NCBI GenBank assembly: GCA_902571425.1
Contig: CACGBZ010000002.1
Location: 62,001-126,000 of the forward strand
DNA: 64,000 bases
From: an uncultured Pelagibacteraceae bacterium
Lineage (GTDB): Bacteria > Pseudomonadota > Alphaproteobacteria > Pelagibacterales > Pelagibacteraceae
Direction: 5' to 3'
Shown: one piece after another, positions 33,822-41,665 of the stretch
Layout of the letters: every line of letters begins with the position of its first letter
Position numbering within the stretch: position 1 is the first letter of the stretch
The notes under the pieces: generated by a model
What the model was told of the DNA's origin: nothing
What the model saw: only the letters and a program-made list of their open reading frames with translations
Databases searched by the model: none
Position numbers and translations under genes: made by a program

Positions 33822-34154
33822 TTAATTATTACCTAAAATATTAACCATTAAAACACCAACAACAATAAAAGCTAAACCAATTAATGAATATAAATTTGGT
33901 ACTTGATTAAATCTAATTATACCTACAACAACAGTTGCTATTATTGTTAATCCAGCAAATGAAGCATAAGTAATTCCCATTGGAATATTTTTCATTACCA
34001 ATGAAAGAGCATACATACATAATACAATTGTGATTGCTGTTATTATACTTGGAAAAAGAAGAGTAAAGCCTTCAGCACTTTTTGCAAAACTGTTAGATGT
34101 TACACCTAAAAAAACTGCAATGCCTAAAAATAAATATGAAGTAGTGAGACTCAT
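33822..34154 (-). CDS. small multidrug resistance (SMR/EmrE) transporter, subunit 1
   Basis: A 110-residue four-helix SMR protein (SYLFLGIAVFLGVTSNSFAKSAEGFTLLFPS, IPMGITYASFAGLTIIATVVVGIIRF, NLYSLIGLAFIVVGVLMVNILG). As in its partner at 33255-33590, the conserved membrane glutamate of helix 1 is missing (FLGIAVFLGVTSN). Pairing of two divergent SMR genes is seen in systems such as EbrAB and MdtIJ (spermidine export). The substrate is unknown. Confidence 0.88.
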   Translation of the reverse strand: MSLTTSYLFLGIAVFLGVTSNSFAKSAEGFTLLFPSIITAITIVLCMYALSLVMKNIPMGITYASFAGLTIIATVVVGIIRFNQVPNLYSLIGLAFIVVGVLMVNILGNN

Positions 34155-34192
34155 GTTGAGACTTTAAATGAATTTAAGGAGAATATATAGAA

Positions 34193-34783
34193 TTATTTAA
34201 GAGACCATTTAATTGCGTCTTCCATTCTATCATCTCCCCAAAAGAGTTCATTTTTTACAATAAAAGATGGACTGCCAAATATTTTATTTTCACGAGCTGA
34301 GTTTGTGTTTTCATTATATTTTGTTTCTATATCTGATGATTTTGCTTCAGAGATAATTTCATCTTTATTAAGTTTTAATTCTGAGCAAACTTCCGAGATA
34401 CTTGGCTCGATGGCTGGTTCTTTACCTTCCTGAAACCATTTTTTATAAGTTAGAATAACAAATTTTTCTCCCCAACCTTTTTCAAAACCAAGGATTGCAA
34501 TTTGGTTTGCTAAATCAAATTCTGATAATGGATAGGGAACTGGCGTTTTTGCAAAAAAACCGTAACCTTCAGCTCTTCTTTCAATATCTCTCCACATGTA
34601 ATTAACTTTATTCATTTTATCCTTTGGAAATGGGATATTGTTCATCTCTTTCATAATTGCTCTAACTGAAAAAGGTTTCCAATTAAACTTTACTTGATGT
34701 TGTTTTTCAACATCAAGTATTCTAGTTACGGATAGATAGGTGTATGTGCTTCCTATCGAAAAATAAAAATCAATACCACTCAC
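34193..34783 (-). CDS. DsbA/GST-kappa superfamily protein (2-hydroxychromene-2-carboxylate isomerase-like)
   Basis: A 196-residue thioredoxin-fold protein. The N-terminal DFYFSIGSTYTYL replaces the CxxC of DsbA with a serine, as in HCCA isomerases and GST kappa, and FGSPSFIVKNELFWGDDRMEDAIKW is the cis-Pro and C-terminal signature. Glutathione-dependent isomerase or transferase activity is likely; the aromatic substrate of the name-giving enzyme is not implied. It abuts the SnoaL-like gene upstream, with no spacer. Confidence 0.9.
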   Translation of the reverse strand: MSGIDFYFSIGSTYTYLSVTRILDVEKQHQVKFNWKPFSVRAIMKEMNNIPFPKDKMNKVNYMWRDIERRAEGYGFFAKTPVPYPLSEFDLANQIAILGFEKGWGEKFVILTYKKWFQEGKEPAIEPSISEVCSELKLNKDEIISEAKSSDIETKYNENTNSARENKIFGSPSFIVKNELFWGDDRMEDAIKWSLK

Positions 34784-35104
34784 TTACTTTGGTATAGGTG
34801 TGGCACCAGTTTCTAAACTAACAATTTTTCCATTATCATATTTATAAACTGCCATTACCGCTTCAACATTTCCATCATTAAAAGTTACAAATGCATGATG
34901 AATACCAACTTCGTCATTTTCATAAACAATTCTTACTTTATCTTGATTAATATCACCACTCATTGCCCATTTGATAACATCACTTTTAGTTAAAACATTT
35001 CCTGACTTATGCATTGTGAATTTAAAATCATCATGCAAAAGATCATTCATTGCTGCTTCATCTTTATTTTTCAGTGCAGCACTGTATTTTTCTAGTATAG
35101 ACAT
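34784..35104 (-). CDS. SnoaL-like/NTF2-fold protein
   Basis: A 106-residue protein with the short NTF2-like cone fold: helix EKYSAALKNKDEAAMNDLLHDDFKFTMH, then a strand-rich half ending AVYKYDNGKIVSLETGATPIPK. Such proteins act as isomerases, hydrolases or ligand binders. It sits in a run of small minus-strand genes and ends exactly where the isomerase-like gene begins. No specific function can be read from it. Confidence 0.82.
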   Translation of the reverse strand: MSILEKYSAALKNKDEAAMNDLLHDDFKFTMHKSGNVLTKSDVIKWAMSGDINQDKVRIVYENDEVGIHHAFVTFNDGNVEAVMAVYKYDNGKIVSLETGATPIPK

Positions 35105-35119
35105 ATTTTTCCTTTCTTT

Positions 35120-35443
35120 TTACTCTCCTGGTTTTTTATAACTTTTTGATACATCAGAAGCTTTTTTAAATGCACTGTTATAATCAAATACTTCATGAAT
35201 CATTAGATCTGACATCATTCCACTGTTTAGTACCGTTACTTTCATTGCAAGAATACTTTCATAATCTCCTTCAACACAGAACAAAACATCAAAACGGCCC
35301 CTTAACCATTCATAACTTATTGCTTTAACACCTAAGCTTTCGCACATAGATTTCATTACCGCACCTCTATCAGCTGCAGGATCTGCATGCATTTTTTTTA
35401 ATAACTCAGGACTAGCTTTTCCTATTATATAAAATTTAGACAC
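35120..35443 (-). CDS. GYD-domain-like small protein
   Basis: A 107-residue protein whose middle (SLGVKAISYEWLRGRFDVLFCVEGDYESILAMKV) resembles GYD-domain proteins, small ferredoxin-like folds of unknown function. It has no signal peptide. It lies two bases after the 93-residue gene and 15 bases before the SnoaL-like gene, so the three form a small operon. The assignment is tentative. Confidence 0.68.
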   Translation of the reverse strand: MSKFYIIGKASPELLKKMHADPAADRGAVMKSMCESLGVKAISYEWLRGRFDVLFCVEGDYESILAMKVTVLNSGMMSDLMIHEVFDYNSAFKKASDVSKSYKKPGE

Positions 35444-35445
35444 TT

Positions 35446-35727
35446 CTATACTTTTCCTAATTCAAAAATTTCATAACTTTCCATTACTTCATCCCACACA
35501 GGTTTTGAAACAGGATTTGATCCATCCATAAATGAATGTAAAGCTGCCATGTCATGAACTACAATTTTAAACATTATAGTAGATTTATCAGGTGAAACGC
35601 TTGCAATTGTTTTACTAACATCTGCAATTTTTTTTCTTTCCGCCATACCTTCATCTGATTGCATAAATCCCATCATTTTTTCGAACTTACCCTCTTTTAA
35701 TTTTCCAACTACCAATATATCTTTCAT
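35446..35727 (-). CDS. hypothetical small protein (possible dimeric alpha/beta barrel)
   Basis: A 93-residue protein (DILVVGKLKEGKFEKMMGFMQSDEG..., ending ESYEIFELGKV). The alternation of a strand, a helix, strands and a final EIFELGK strand suggests a ferredoxin-like or dimeric alpha/beta barrel fold, as in antibiotic-monooxygenase-like proteins. I do not recognise the family. It is followed by a related-size GYD-like protein, hinting at an old duplication or a hetero-oligomer. Confidence 0.68.
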   Translation of the reverse strand: MKDILVVGKLKEGKFEKMMGFMQSDEGMAERKKIADVSKTIASVSPDKSTIMFKIVVHDMAALHSFMDGSNPVSKPVWDEVMESYEIFELGKV

Positions 35728-35744
35728 TTTTTTTCTCCTTTTTT

Positions 35745-36125
35745 TTAGTATATCCCTGATTTAACTAATTTATCAATCTCATCTTTTGAATTAGGGATTA
35801 ATTTATAGATAAAACTATCACATTCTTTTGTGGTATTTTCCTCGTATGGTTTTCCATAACGTATATCAACAATCTTTATTAGTTCTTGATTAAGACTGTC
35901 TTCATTTACACCTTCTTTAACTAAGTAAGAGCTTAAAAATTTCTTAGTAGCGAAAGAATGCACAATTTTATCTAATTCTAGTTCAGCTTGAGGAATCATG
36001 CTATTTGCATAATAAATTCCTGCACATTCAACTATTTTCTTTTTTTGATCTTCAGTTAAATGGCCATCAGCAAAACAAACAATTGGACTAAAGATAATTA
36101 CTAAATAACAAAGTATTTTTTTCAT
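35745..36125 (-). CDS. exported hypothetical protein, paralogue of the next gene upstream
   Basis: A 126-residue protein with a clear signal peptide (MKKILCYLVIIFSPIVCFA) and a mature helical part containing VECAGIYYANSMIPQ, KKFLSSYLVKEGVNEDSLN, DIRYGKPYEENTTKECDSFIYKLIPN. The two conserved mature cysteines (in ECAGI and KECDSF) probably form a disulfide in the periplasm. It is clearly related to the 128-residue protein at 36127-36513, so it arose by tandem duplication. The function is unknown. Confidence 0.75.
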   Translation of the reverse strand: MKKILCYLVIIFSPIVCFADGHLTEDQKKKIVECAGIYYANSMIPQAELELDKIVHSFATKKFLSSYLVKEGVNEDSLNQELIKIVDIRYGKPYEENTTKECDSFIYKLIPNSKDEIDKLVKSGIY

Positions 36126-36126
36126 A

Positions 36127-36513
36127 TTATCCTCCGTAAATTGTTCTCGCGGTTTCCTCTATTTTTTCTTTACCATTTGGTATTAATTTAAAAATAAATC
36201 CGTAACAATTATCAATTAAAGTTTTTTGATAAGGTTTTCCAAACATTTCATCAACAGTTGAATTAATACCAGAATTTATTTTTTCATCTGAAACTCCTTC
36301 ACTTGATAAAAAATCCCTAGTAACCTTTGCTGCAGCCAGACTATTTTCTTTATAAGCCAAATCTCCATTTGGTAACTCATCCTGTTTAATAAATTGAGTA
36401 GCTGTAAAAATTCCAGCACACTTCAAGGATTCAGATATTTCATTTTTACTTATTTCTGAATTTGAAGTTGTTGTAATCAATATAAATATAAAACCTATGA
36501 TTATTTTTTTCAT
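36127..36513 (-). CDS. exported hypothetical protein, tandem paralogue
   Basis: A 128-residue protein with signal peptide MKKIIIGFIFILITTTSNS. It shares with its downstream neighbour the pattern CAGIFTATQFIKQDEL, TRDFLSSEGVSDEKINSGIN, DEMFGKPYQ and CYGFIFKLIPNGKEKIEE, including both cysteines. The pair lies one base apart. I do not recognise the family; a periplasmic location and disulfide are inferred. Confidence 0.75.
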   Translation of the reverse strand: MKKIIIGFIFILITTTSNSEISKNEISESLKCAGIFTATQFIKQDELPNGDLAYKENSLAAAKVTRDFLSSEGVSDEKINSGINSTVDEMFGKPYQKTLIDNCYGFIFKLIPNGKEKIEETARTIYGG

Positions 36514-36522
36514 CTTATCATC

Positions 36523-37005
36523 CTATTTTTTTAATGTATAAGTGCCCCTATAATAATTCGTTGCATGAATTTTACCTTCCTTAGCAGGCTTAATTTGTGT
36601 GTAACCTGTAGTTCCACTGCATTCGATACCTTCGTATCTACCTGTACCACTGATACATTTAAAAGTACCTTCCATTGAGTAACCTAATTTTATTTCATAA
36701 TAAATTATTGCTGTGTCACCATTTATAAACATTATTTTGCAGTGACCCATTTCAAAACCTTTACCTGGAATTGTTCCTGCACCTATACAATGATGTGATG
36801 AATTATCACCAAACGATGTACCTTCAATTGCATTAAATCCACTTAGACCCTCATATGTAAAAGTCATTAAGTTTCCTTTTTCATCTACAATAGCTTTACC
36901 ATCACCAACAAAAAAACCAGACAGACTAATTTTTCCGCTATGACCATCAGCAAATGTTGTTGAAGACATTAATGTAAAAATTAATGCTAATAATATTCTT
37001 TTCAT
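36523..37005 (-). CDS. exported beta-rich hypothetical protein
   Basis: A 160-residue protein with signal peptide MKRILLALIFTLMSSTTFA followed by DGHSGK. The mature part is rich in beta-strand patterns and glycine; GTFKCISGTGRYEGIECSGTTGYTQI resembles the closing strands of allene-oxide-cyclase or dirigent-like barrels, where a small molecule is bound. Four cysteines could make two disulfides. It is the first gene of the minus-strand run, 158 bases from the divergent membrane protein gene. Confidence 0.75.
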   Translation of the reverse strand: MKRILLALIFTLMSSTTFADGHSGKISLSGFFVGDGKAIVDEKGNLMTFTYEGLSGFNAIEGTSFGDNSSHHCIGAGTIPGKGFEMGHCKIMFINGDTAIIYYEIKLGYSMEGTFKCISGTGRYEGIECSGTTGYTQIKPAKEGKIHATNYYRGTYTLKK

Positions 37006-37163
37006 TTTACTCCTATTGTTATTTACTAACTTTAGGGTCAGATCTTATATACTTAGTATACATGCATCTTATGTTTATTATGCGCGACAGATATGCATTC
37101 TTGTTCTGTTAAAAACTCTGAATTATTTGTTTTATTTAAATTTTTTTTTGATAATGTTTAATA

Positions 37164-37580
37164 ATGATTGAGAAGTTTAATGGAATTTTTTATTTAGCGG
37201 TTTTTATCATTCACTTTCTTGTTTTTGCTGTTTATGCTTATCAGACTGTTTTCGCTACAAAGAAATTTTTAGATAAATTTGGCATTGATGATACTGGTGC
37301 TGGAATGACAAGATTTTTCGGTTCTTTGTTTATAGGTGCTGTTGCAATGGCAATATGGGTTGGTTTTATTAGACCTGATGGTCTTCAAGGAACATGGGCA
37401 TTTTTTAATTTAGTATTTTTACAAAATCTTTCAGCTTTTATTGTTGGTATTTACAATATTAAAATTAACAAATTAGGTCATACACCACAAACATCTAATG
37501 AAGGATTTATTGCACCAGGTATTTTAACTTTGTTAAGTGCAATACTTTGTTTTGGATTAGCAGATAAAATTTATATCTAA
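37164..37580 (+). CDS. four-helix membrane protein, unknown function
   Basis: A 138-residue protein with four hydrophobic helices (about 8-28, 48-68, 75-97, 115-136) separated by short loops. It has no recognised motif. It is divergent from the exported-protein run and convergent with cysK, overlapping the cysK stop by four bases. The 158-base region upstream (37006-37163) has a 13-bp palindrome, TATACTTAGTATA (37048-37060), that could be an operator for either direction. Confidence 0.75.
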   Translation: MIEKFNGIFYLAVFIIHFLVFAVYAYQTVFATKKFLDKFGIDDTGAGMTRFFGSLFIGAVAMAIWVGFIRPDGLQGTWAFFNLVFLQNLSAFIVGIYNIKINKLGHTPQTSNEGFIAPGILTLLSAILCFGLADKIYI

Positions 37581-38578
37581 AACCAATTAGGTACTGGAAG
37601 ACCTTTTTCTTCTAAGAATTTTTTATTGAACATCTTAGTTGCGTATTTATCACTTCTATCACAAAGAATTGTTACGATAGTTTTACCAGGCCCTAGTTCT
37701 TTACCCATTCTTATTGCTCCAGCGATATTGATACCGCAGCTAGTACCCAAGCTTATGCCTTCATTTTGGATTAAATCATAAAGTATAGGTAATGCTTCAT
37801 GATCATCAATAGAATAAGCATCATCTATTTTAGCTTCACCAAAGTTAGCTGTTACTCTGCTTGAGCCAATCCCTTCAGTGATTGATCCGCCTTCTGACTT
37901 AAGTTCACCATTTTTTATATAATTGTAAAGAGCTGAACCTTTTGGATCAGATAAGTAAATCTTTATATCTTTGTTCTTTTCTTTAAGAGCATTACTTACA
38001 CCAGAAATAGTTCCACCTGTTCCTGAAGAACAAACAAAGCCATCAACTTTACCTTCAGTTTGTTCCCATATCTCTTGACCTGTTCCCTCATAATGACCTT
38101 TAGCATTTGCAGTATTATCGAATTGATTAGCCCAAATGACACCGTTATTATTTGTTGGCCTTAATTCATCTGCAAGTCTGGCAGCTACTTTTACAAAATT
38201 ATTATCATCTTTATATGGTTTTGGTGGTACCAATCTTAGTTCAGCTCCAAGATTTCTAAGTAAATCTTTTTTTTCTTGAGTTTGATTGTCGTTCATTACT
38301 ATAATTGTTCTGTAGCCTAAAGAATTTCCTAACAGACCTAAACCAATTCCAGTGTTACCAGCTGTCCCTTCAACAACTGTTCCACCTTTAGCAATTAATT
38401 TTTTTTCTTGTGCGTCTTTAATTAAGGCAAGTGCAGCTCTATCTTTAACTGATCCACCTGGATTTAAAAATTCAGCTTTTCCATAAATATTGCATCCAGT
38501 GATTTCTGATGCTGCTCTTAATTTAATTAATGGAGTGTTTCCTATTCCTGAGATAAAATCTTTTTGTGTATTATTCAT
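37577..38578 (-). CDS. cysK: cysteine synthase A (O-acetylserine sulfhydrylase)
   Basis: A 333-residue PLP enzyme; the PLP lysine is in [10 protein letters not shown] (Lys45), followed by [13 protein letters not shown] and [12 protein letters not shown] for the phosphate cradle. I chose the ATG at 38578 ([20 protein letters not shown]), because the 17 residues available upstream from 38629 only translate cysE sequence in another frame. The start overlaps the end of cysE by eight bases. It joins O-acetylserine and sulfide to make cysteine. Confidence 0.95.
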   Translation of the reverse strand: MNNTQKDFISGIGNTPLIKLRAASEITGCNIYGKAEFLNPGGSVKDRAALALIKDAQEKKLIAKGGTVVEGTAGNTGIGLGLLGNSLGYRTIIVMNDNQTQEKKDLLRNLGAELRLVPPKPYKDDNNFVKVAARLADELRPTNNNGVIWANQFDNTANAKGHYEGTGQEIWEQTEGKVDGFVCSSGTGGTISGVSNALKEKNKDIKIYLSDPKGSALYNYIKNGELKSEGGSITEGIGSSRVTANFGEAKIDDAYSIDDHEALPILYDLIQNEGISLGTSCGINIAGAIRMGKELGPGKTIVTILCDRSDKYATKMFNKKFLEEKGLPVPNWF

Positions 38579-39155
38579 TATCTGATTTTTTATCACTGTC
38601 AGGTGTAATACCATAAGGTTTAAATTCACTATCAGCTATTCCAACACTTCTTGCTGGTATTCCAACCATTACAGAATTTTCTGCAACGTCTTTAGTTATA
38701 ACTGCATTAGCTCCAATTCTTGCTCCTTTACCAACTACTACCGGACCTAATACTTGTGCACCCGAGCCAATTACTACATCTTCTTTTATTGTAGGATGCC
38801 TTTTCATATTACGCTGATCATTTGAATTTATACTTGGAGCTATTCCACCTAATGTAACCATATGATAGATTGTAACATTATCACCAATATCTGAAGTTTC
38901 ACCAATCACAACTCCCATTCCATGATCGATAAATAAATTTTTTCCTATTTTTGCATTTGGGTGAATTTCGATACCAGTTAAGAACCTTGAAAACTGGGAA
39001 ATGATTCTTGCAATCAAATGGAATTTCGCAGTACTAAAAAAATTTGCTAATCGATGAAAAAAAACTGCTTTAACACCAGGATAAGTTAATATTAAACTTA
39101 ACTTAGACTTTGCAGCTGGGTCTCTATCAATTATGGATTGTAAAAAATCACTCAT
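38571..39155 (-). CDS. cysE: serine O-acetyltransferase
   Basis: A 194-residue left-handed beta-helix acyltransferase with hexapeptide repeats ([52 protein letters not shown]). The acidic/His motif [10 protein letters not shown] holds the catalytic His. It is shorter than the enterobacterial enzyme at its N-terminus, as in the epsC-type class. It makes O-acetylserine for the overlapping cysK; together they form the cysteine pathway, which needs sulfide because the assimilatory sulfate genes are not seen here. Confidence 0.94.
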   Translation of the reverse strand: MSDFLQSIIDRDPAAKSKLSLILTYPGVKAVFFHRLANFFSTAKFHLIARIISQFSRFLTGIEIHPNAKIGKNLFIDHGMGVVIGETSDIGDNVTIYHMVTLGGIAPSINSNDQRNMKRHPTIKEDVVIGSGAQVLGPVVVGKGARIGANAVITKDVAENSVMVGIPARSVGIADSEFKPYGITPDSDKKSDNE

Positions 39156-39235
39156 ATTTCTTAAGTTTAGTTGCTGTTGATTAAAAAATTATATGCCTTA
39201 TATAGTATTTAATTGCTCAATTTAAAGAGGTCTAT

Positions 39236-39646
39236 ATGTATAAAAACACAAATTGTTTTCATCTAGCCATCCCTTGTGGAGACTTAGAGATTGCAAAAAA
39301 ATTTTATAGTGAAACTTTAGGATGCAGATTAGATAATTCAGCACAAGAGTGGGCAGATGTTGATTTTTGGGGCAATGAATTAACTTTGCATAAGAGTGAA
39401 CATAAATTAGACAGTGAAAGACATGATGTAGACATGGGAAATGTTTCAGTTCCACATTTCGGTGTACATTTATCCAGAAAAGATTTTGATGCACTTAAAC
39501 AAAGATTGAAAGATAGTGGAACCAAGTATTATGATGAACCTTATTTGAGATTTAAAGGAACAAAATATGAGCAAGAAACCTTCTTCGTTAAAGACCCAAA
39601 CGAAAATATTCTAGAAATTAAAACTTTAACAGCAAATCCAGAATAA
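39236..39646 (+). CDS. glyoxalase/VOC superfamily protein
   Basis: A 136-residue protein in the vicinal-oxygen-chelate fold: FHLAIPCGDLEIAKKFYSETLG, then VPHFGVHLSRKDFDALKQRL and FFVKDPNENILEIKTL. Candidate metal ligands are the first His, the middle His and the final Glu (ILEIK). Members include lyases, dioxygenases and resistance proteins, so the reaction is open. It has 80 bases to the divergent cysE gene. A LysE-type exporter gene follows after 12 bases. Confidence 0.9.
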   Translation: MYKNTNCFHLAIPCGDLEIAKKFYSETLGCRLDNSAQEWADVDFWGNELTLHKSEHKLDSERHDVDMGNVSVPHFGVHLSRKDFDALKQRLKDSGTKYYDEPYLRFKGTKYEQETFFVKDPNENILEIKTLTANPE

Positions 39647-39658
39647 CCTAAAAACTTA

Positions 39659-40264
39659 ATGGAATACCTGGTATTAGGCTTCTTTACTGGGATTAGCTTA
39701 ATCTTAGCTATAGGTGCCCAAAATATTTTTGTTATTGAGCAAGGTTTAAAAAAACAACACATATTTATTGTTTGTTTAATTTGCTCCTTATCAGATTTGA
39801 TATTAATTTTTTTGGGTATTTTCCTTTTCCATTATTTTAATCAATATTTTAACTCTTTAGTTGAATTAATTTTAAATTTATTTTTAATTTTGTTTTTGCT
39901 TCATTTTATTTTTAAAAAAATAAAATCTCATTATTCTGATGTTAAATTTAGCACTGAACAAAATAATATTTCAAAATTACACATCATATTTAAAACTTTA
40001 GGTTTTACATATTTAAATCCACATGTTTATTCTGATACAGTATTTTTTCTTGGAAATTTTTCAAAAAATTATTTACTTAACCAAAAAATTTTATTTGGGA
40101 TAGGTGCGTCTATATCATCATTTTTATTTTTTTTTATATTGGGATATTTATCTAATTATTTATCAAAGTATGCTAATAGTAAAAAAATTTGGAAAGTAAT
40201 TAATATTTTTATTATTTTTTTTATGTCTATCTTAATTTTATTTATTATTAAGGAAATATTATGA
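39659..40264 (+). CDS. LysE/ArgO family amino-acid exporter
   Basis: A 201-residue protein with about six hydrophobic segments. It begins EYLVLGFFTGISLILAIGAQNIFVIEQGL, the LysE/ArgO signature, and contains FTYLNPHVYSDTVFFLG, equivalent to the conserved LNPHVYLDT of basic amino-acid exporters. It likely exports lysine or arginine. It overlaps the alpha/beta hydrolase gene by four bases. Confidence 0.93.
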   Translation: MEYLVLGFFTGISLILAIGAQNIFVIEQGLKKQHIFIVCLICSLSDLILIFLGIFLFHYFNQYFNSLVELILNLFLILFLLHFIFKKIKSHYSDVKFSTEQNNISKLHIIFKTLGFTYLNPHVYSDTVFFLGNFSKNYLLNQKILFGIGASISSFLFFFILGYLSNYLSKYANSKKIWKVINIFIIFFMSILILFIIKEIL

Positions 40265-41016
40265 GCGATATTTACGTAGATGATTTGGGCGAAGGGTTTC
40301 CTTTTGTTTTAGTACATGGTTATCTAGGCTCAGCCGAAATGTGGACTTTTCAAAAAGAATTTTTTTCAAAAGATTATCGTGTCATTATCCCAGCTCTCCC
40401 AGGGTTTGGTGAAAGTCATAATGTAAAATCTTTAAATTCTATTAATGAAATGGCTAAAGAAATAATAAATGTGTTAGATCAAAAAAAGATAGATAAGTTT
40501 AATTTAATTGGACATTCAATGGGAGGAATGATTGTTCAAGAAATTACAAAATTGATTGGGGGCAGAGTTAACAAATTAATTTGTTTTGCAACAGGATCTA
40601 TTGGAGATATCCCAGGAAGATTTGAGTCAATGGATGAAACAAGGGAAAAACTTAAAAAAGAAGGTACACAACTTTCTTTTTCTAGAGTACCTCTTAAGTG
40701 GTTTGTAAAAGGTGATAAGGACAAAAATTATTTCCTTTGTGAAAATGCTGTTAAAAATGTTTCATTAGAAGCTGCTGATAATGCATTACTAGCGATGAAA
40801 AATTGGAGAGGTAAAGAAAATTTAAAAAATATAAAAAATGACACCCTTATAATATGGGGCGATAAAGATACTTCATATAATTTTGATCAAGTTGATACAC
40901 TTAATAAAAACATTAAAAATAGCCGTTTAGAAATATTTAAAGATTGTGCTCATAATGTTCACTTAGAACAGCCCAATCAATTTAATAATTTAGTAAAAGA
41001 ATTTATCTCAAAATAA
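40261..41016 (+). CDS. alpha/beta-fold hydrolase
   Basis: A 251-residue enzyme with the full catalytic triad: nucleophile Ser in GHSMGGM, Asp in IIWGDKDTSY and His in DCAHNVHLEQP; the oxyanion motif is VHGYLGSAEMW. A cap domain lies between about 125 and 190. The family includes esterases, lipases, dehalogenases and C-C hydrolases. It overlaps lysE by four bases and its end overlaps the convergent HAD-like gene by 14 bases. Confidence 0.92.
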   Translation: MSDIYVDDLGEGFPFVLVHGYLGSAEMWTFQKEFFSKDYRVIIPALPGFGESHNVKSLNSINEMAKEIINVLDQKKIDKFNLIGHSMGGMIVQEITKLIGGRVNKLICFATGSIGDIPGRFESMDETREKLKKEGTQLSFSRVPLKWFVKGDKDKNYFLCENAVKNVSLEAADNALLAMKNWRGKENLKNIKNDTLIIWGDKDTSYNFDQVDTLNKNIKNSRLEIFKDCAHNVHLEQPNQFNNLVKEFISK

Positions 41017-41665
41017 TATTTTTATTAAGCCGATTAACTTTTTTGTAAGCTCCAATAAATTTTTTTGAAGAATGAAATTTTCCAGGAAAAATTATACATT
41101 TTATTTTAGCTCGCCTAGCTGAATTTAAACTTTCTTGAGAATCCTCAATTGCCACACAATCATTAGCTTTAAGCTTAAGTTTTTTAAGTGCTAATAAGTA
41201 TATATCTGGGTTGGGTTTGTATTTTTTTACTAATTTTGCATTCCCTATAAAGTTAAAATCTCTTTTATTAATTGAATTTCTTAAACAATATAGGATTGCA
41301 TTTATATTATTTGTAGAAGTAGATGAAACAAATGCAATTTTTATGTTTTCTTTTTTGCATAAAGAGATTAAATTTTTAACACCTGGCCTTAATTTAAGAT
41401 GATTTTTTTTAAGATAATTATTAAAGAATTTAGTCTTTAAATTTCTTAAATATAATGAATTAACTTCAATTTTTTTCTTTTTGGCATAACTTGATATTCT
41501 ATCTTTGCCACCTGATTTGCTTAATAAATTTTGATACTCACGTTTGGTCCAATTCCAATCGAGTCCATATTGTTTGAATGCTTTATTGAATGACTTTCTC
41601 TGAATTTCTGAAGTTTCTACAATAGATCCAATAGAACCAAAAAGTAATGCTTTATAATATTTCAA
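41003..41665 (-). CDS. HAD-superfamily-like protein lacking the nucleophilic aspartate
   Basis: A 220-residue protein with the fold of CbbY/beta-phosphoglucomutase-like HAD enzymes: motif II VSSTS, motif III lysine in KKYKPNPDIYLLAL, motif IV CVAIEDSQESLNSA. Motif I, normally DxDGT, reads LLFGSIGSIVETSE, so the catalytic Asp is absent. A conserved group of alphaproteobacterial proteins seems to share this change, so it may bind phosphosugars without hydrolysing them or use other chemistry. It overlaps the permease gene by four bases and belongs to that ABC operon. Confidence 0.88.
   Translation of the reverse strand: MKYYKALLFGSIGSIVETSEIQRKSFNKAFKQYGLDWNWTKREYQNLLSKSGGKDRISSYAKKKKIEVNSLYLRNLKTKFFNNYLKKNHLKLRPGVKNLISLCKKENIKIAFVSSTSTNNINAILYCLRNSINKRDFNFIGNAKLVKKYKPNPDIYLLALKKLKLKANDCVAIEDSQESLNSARRAKIKCIIFPGKFHSSKKFIGAYKKVNRLNKNIILR

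Noticed and set aside
38579..38629. Longer N-terminus of CysK
   Set aside because: The region encodes the end of CysE in another frame, and family members begin at the downstream Met.
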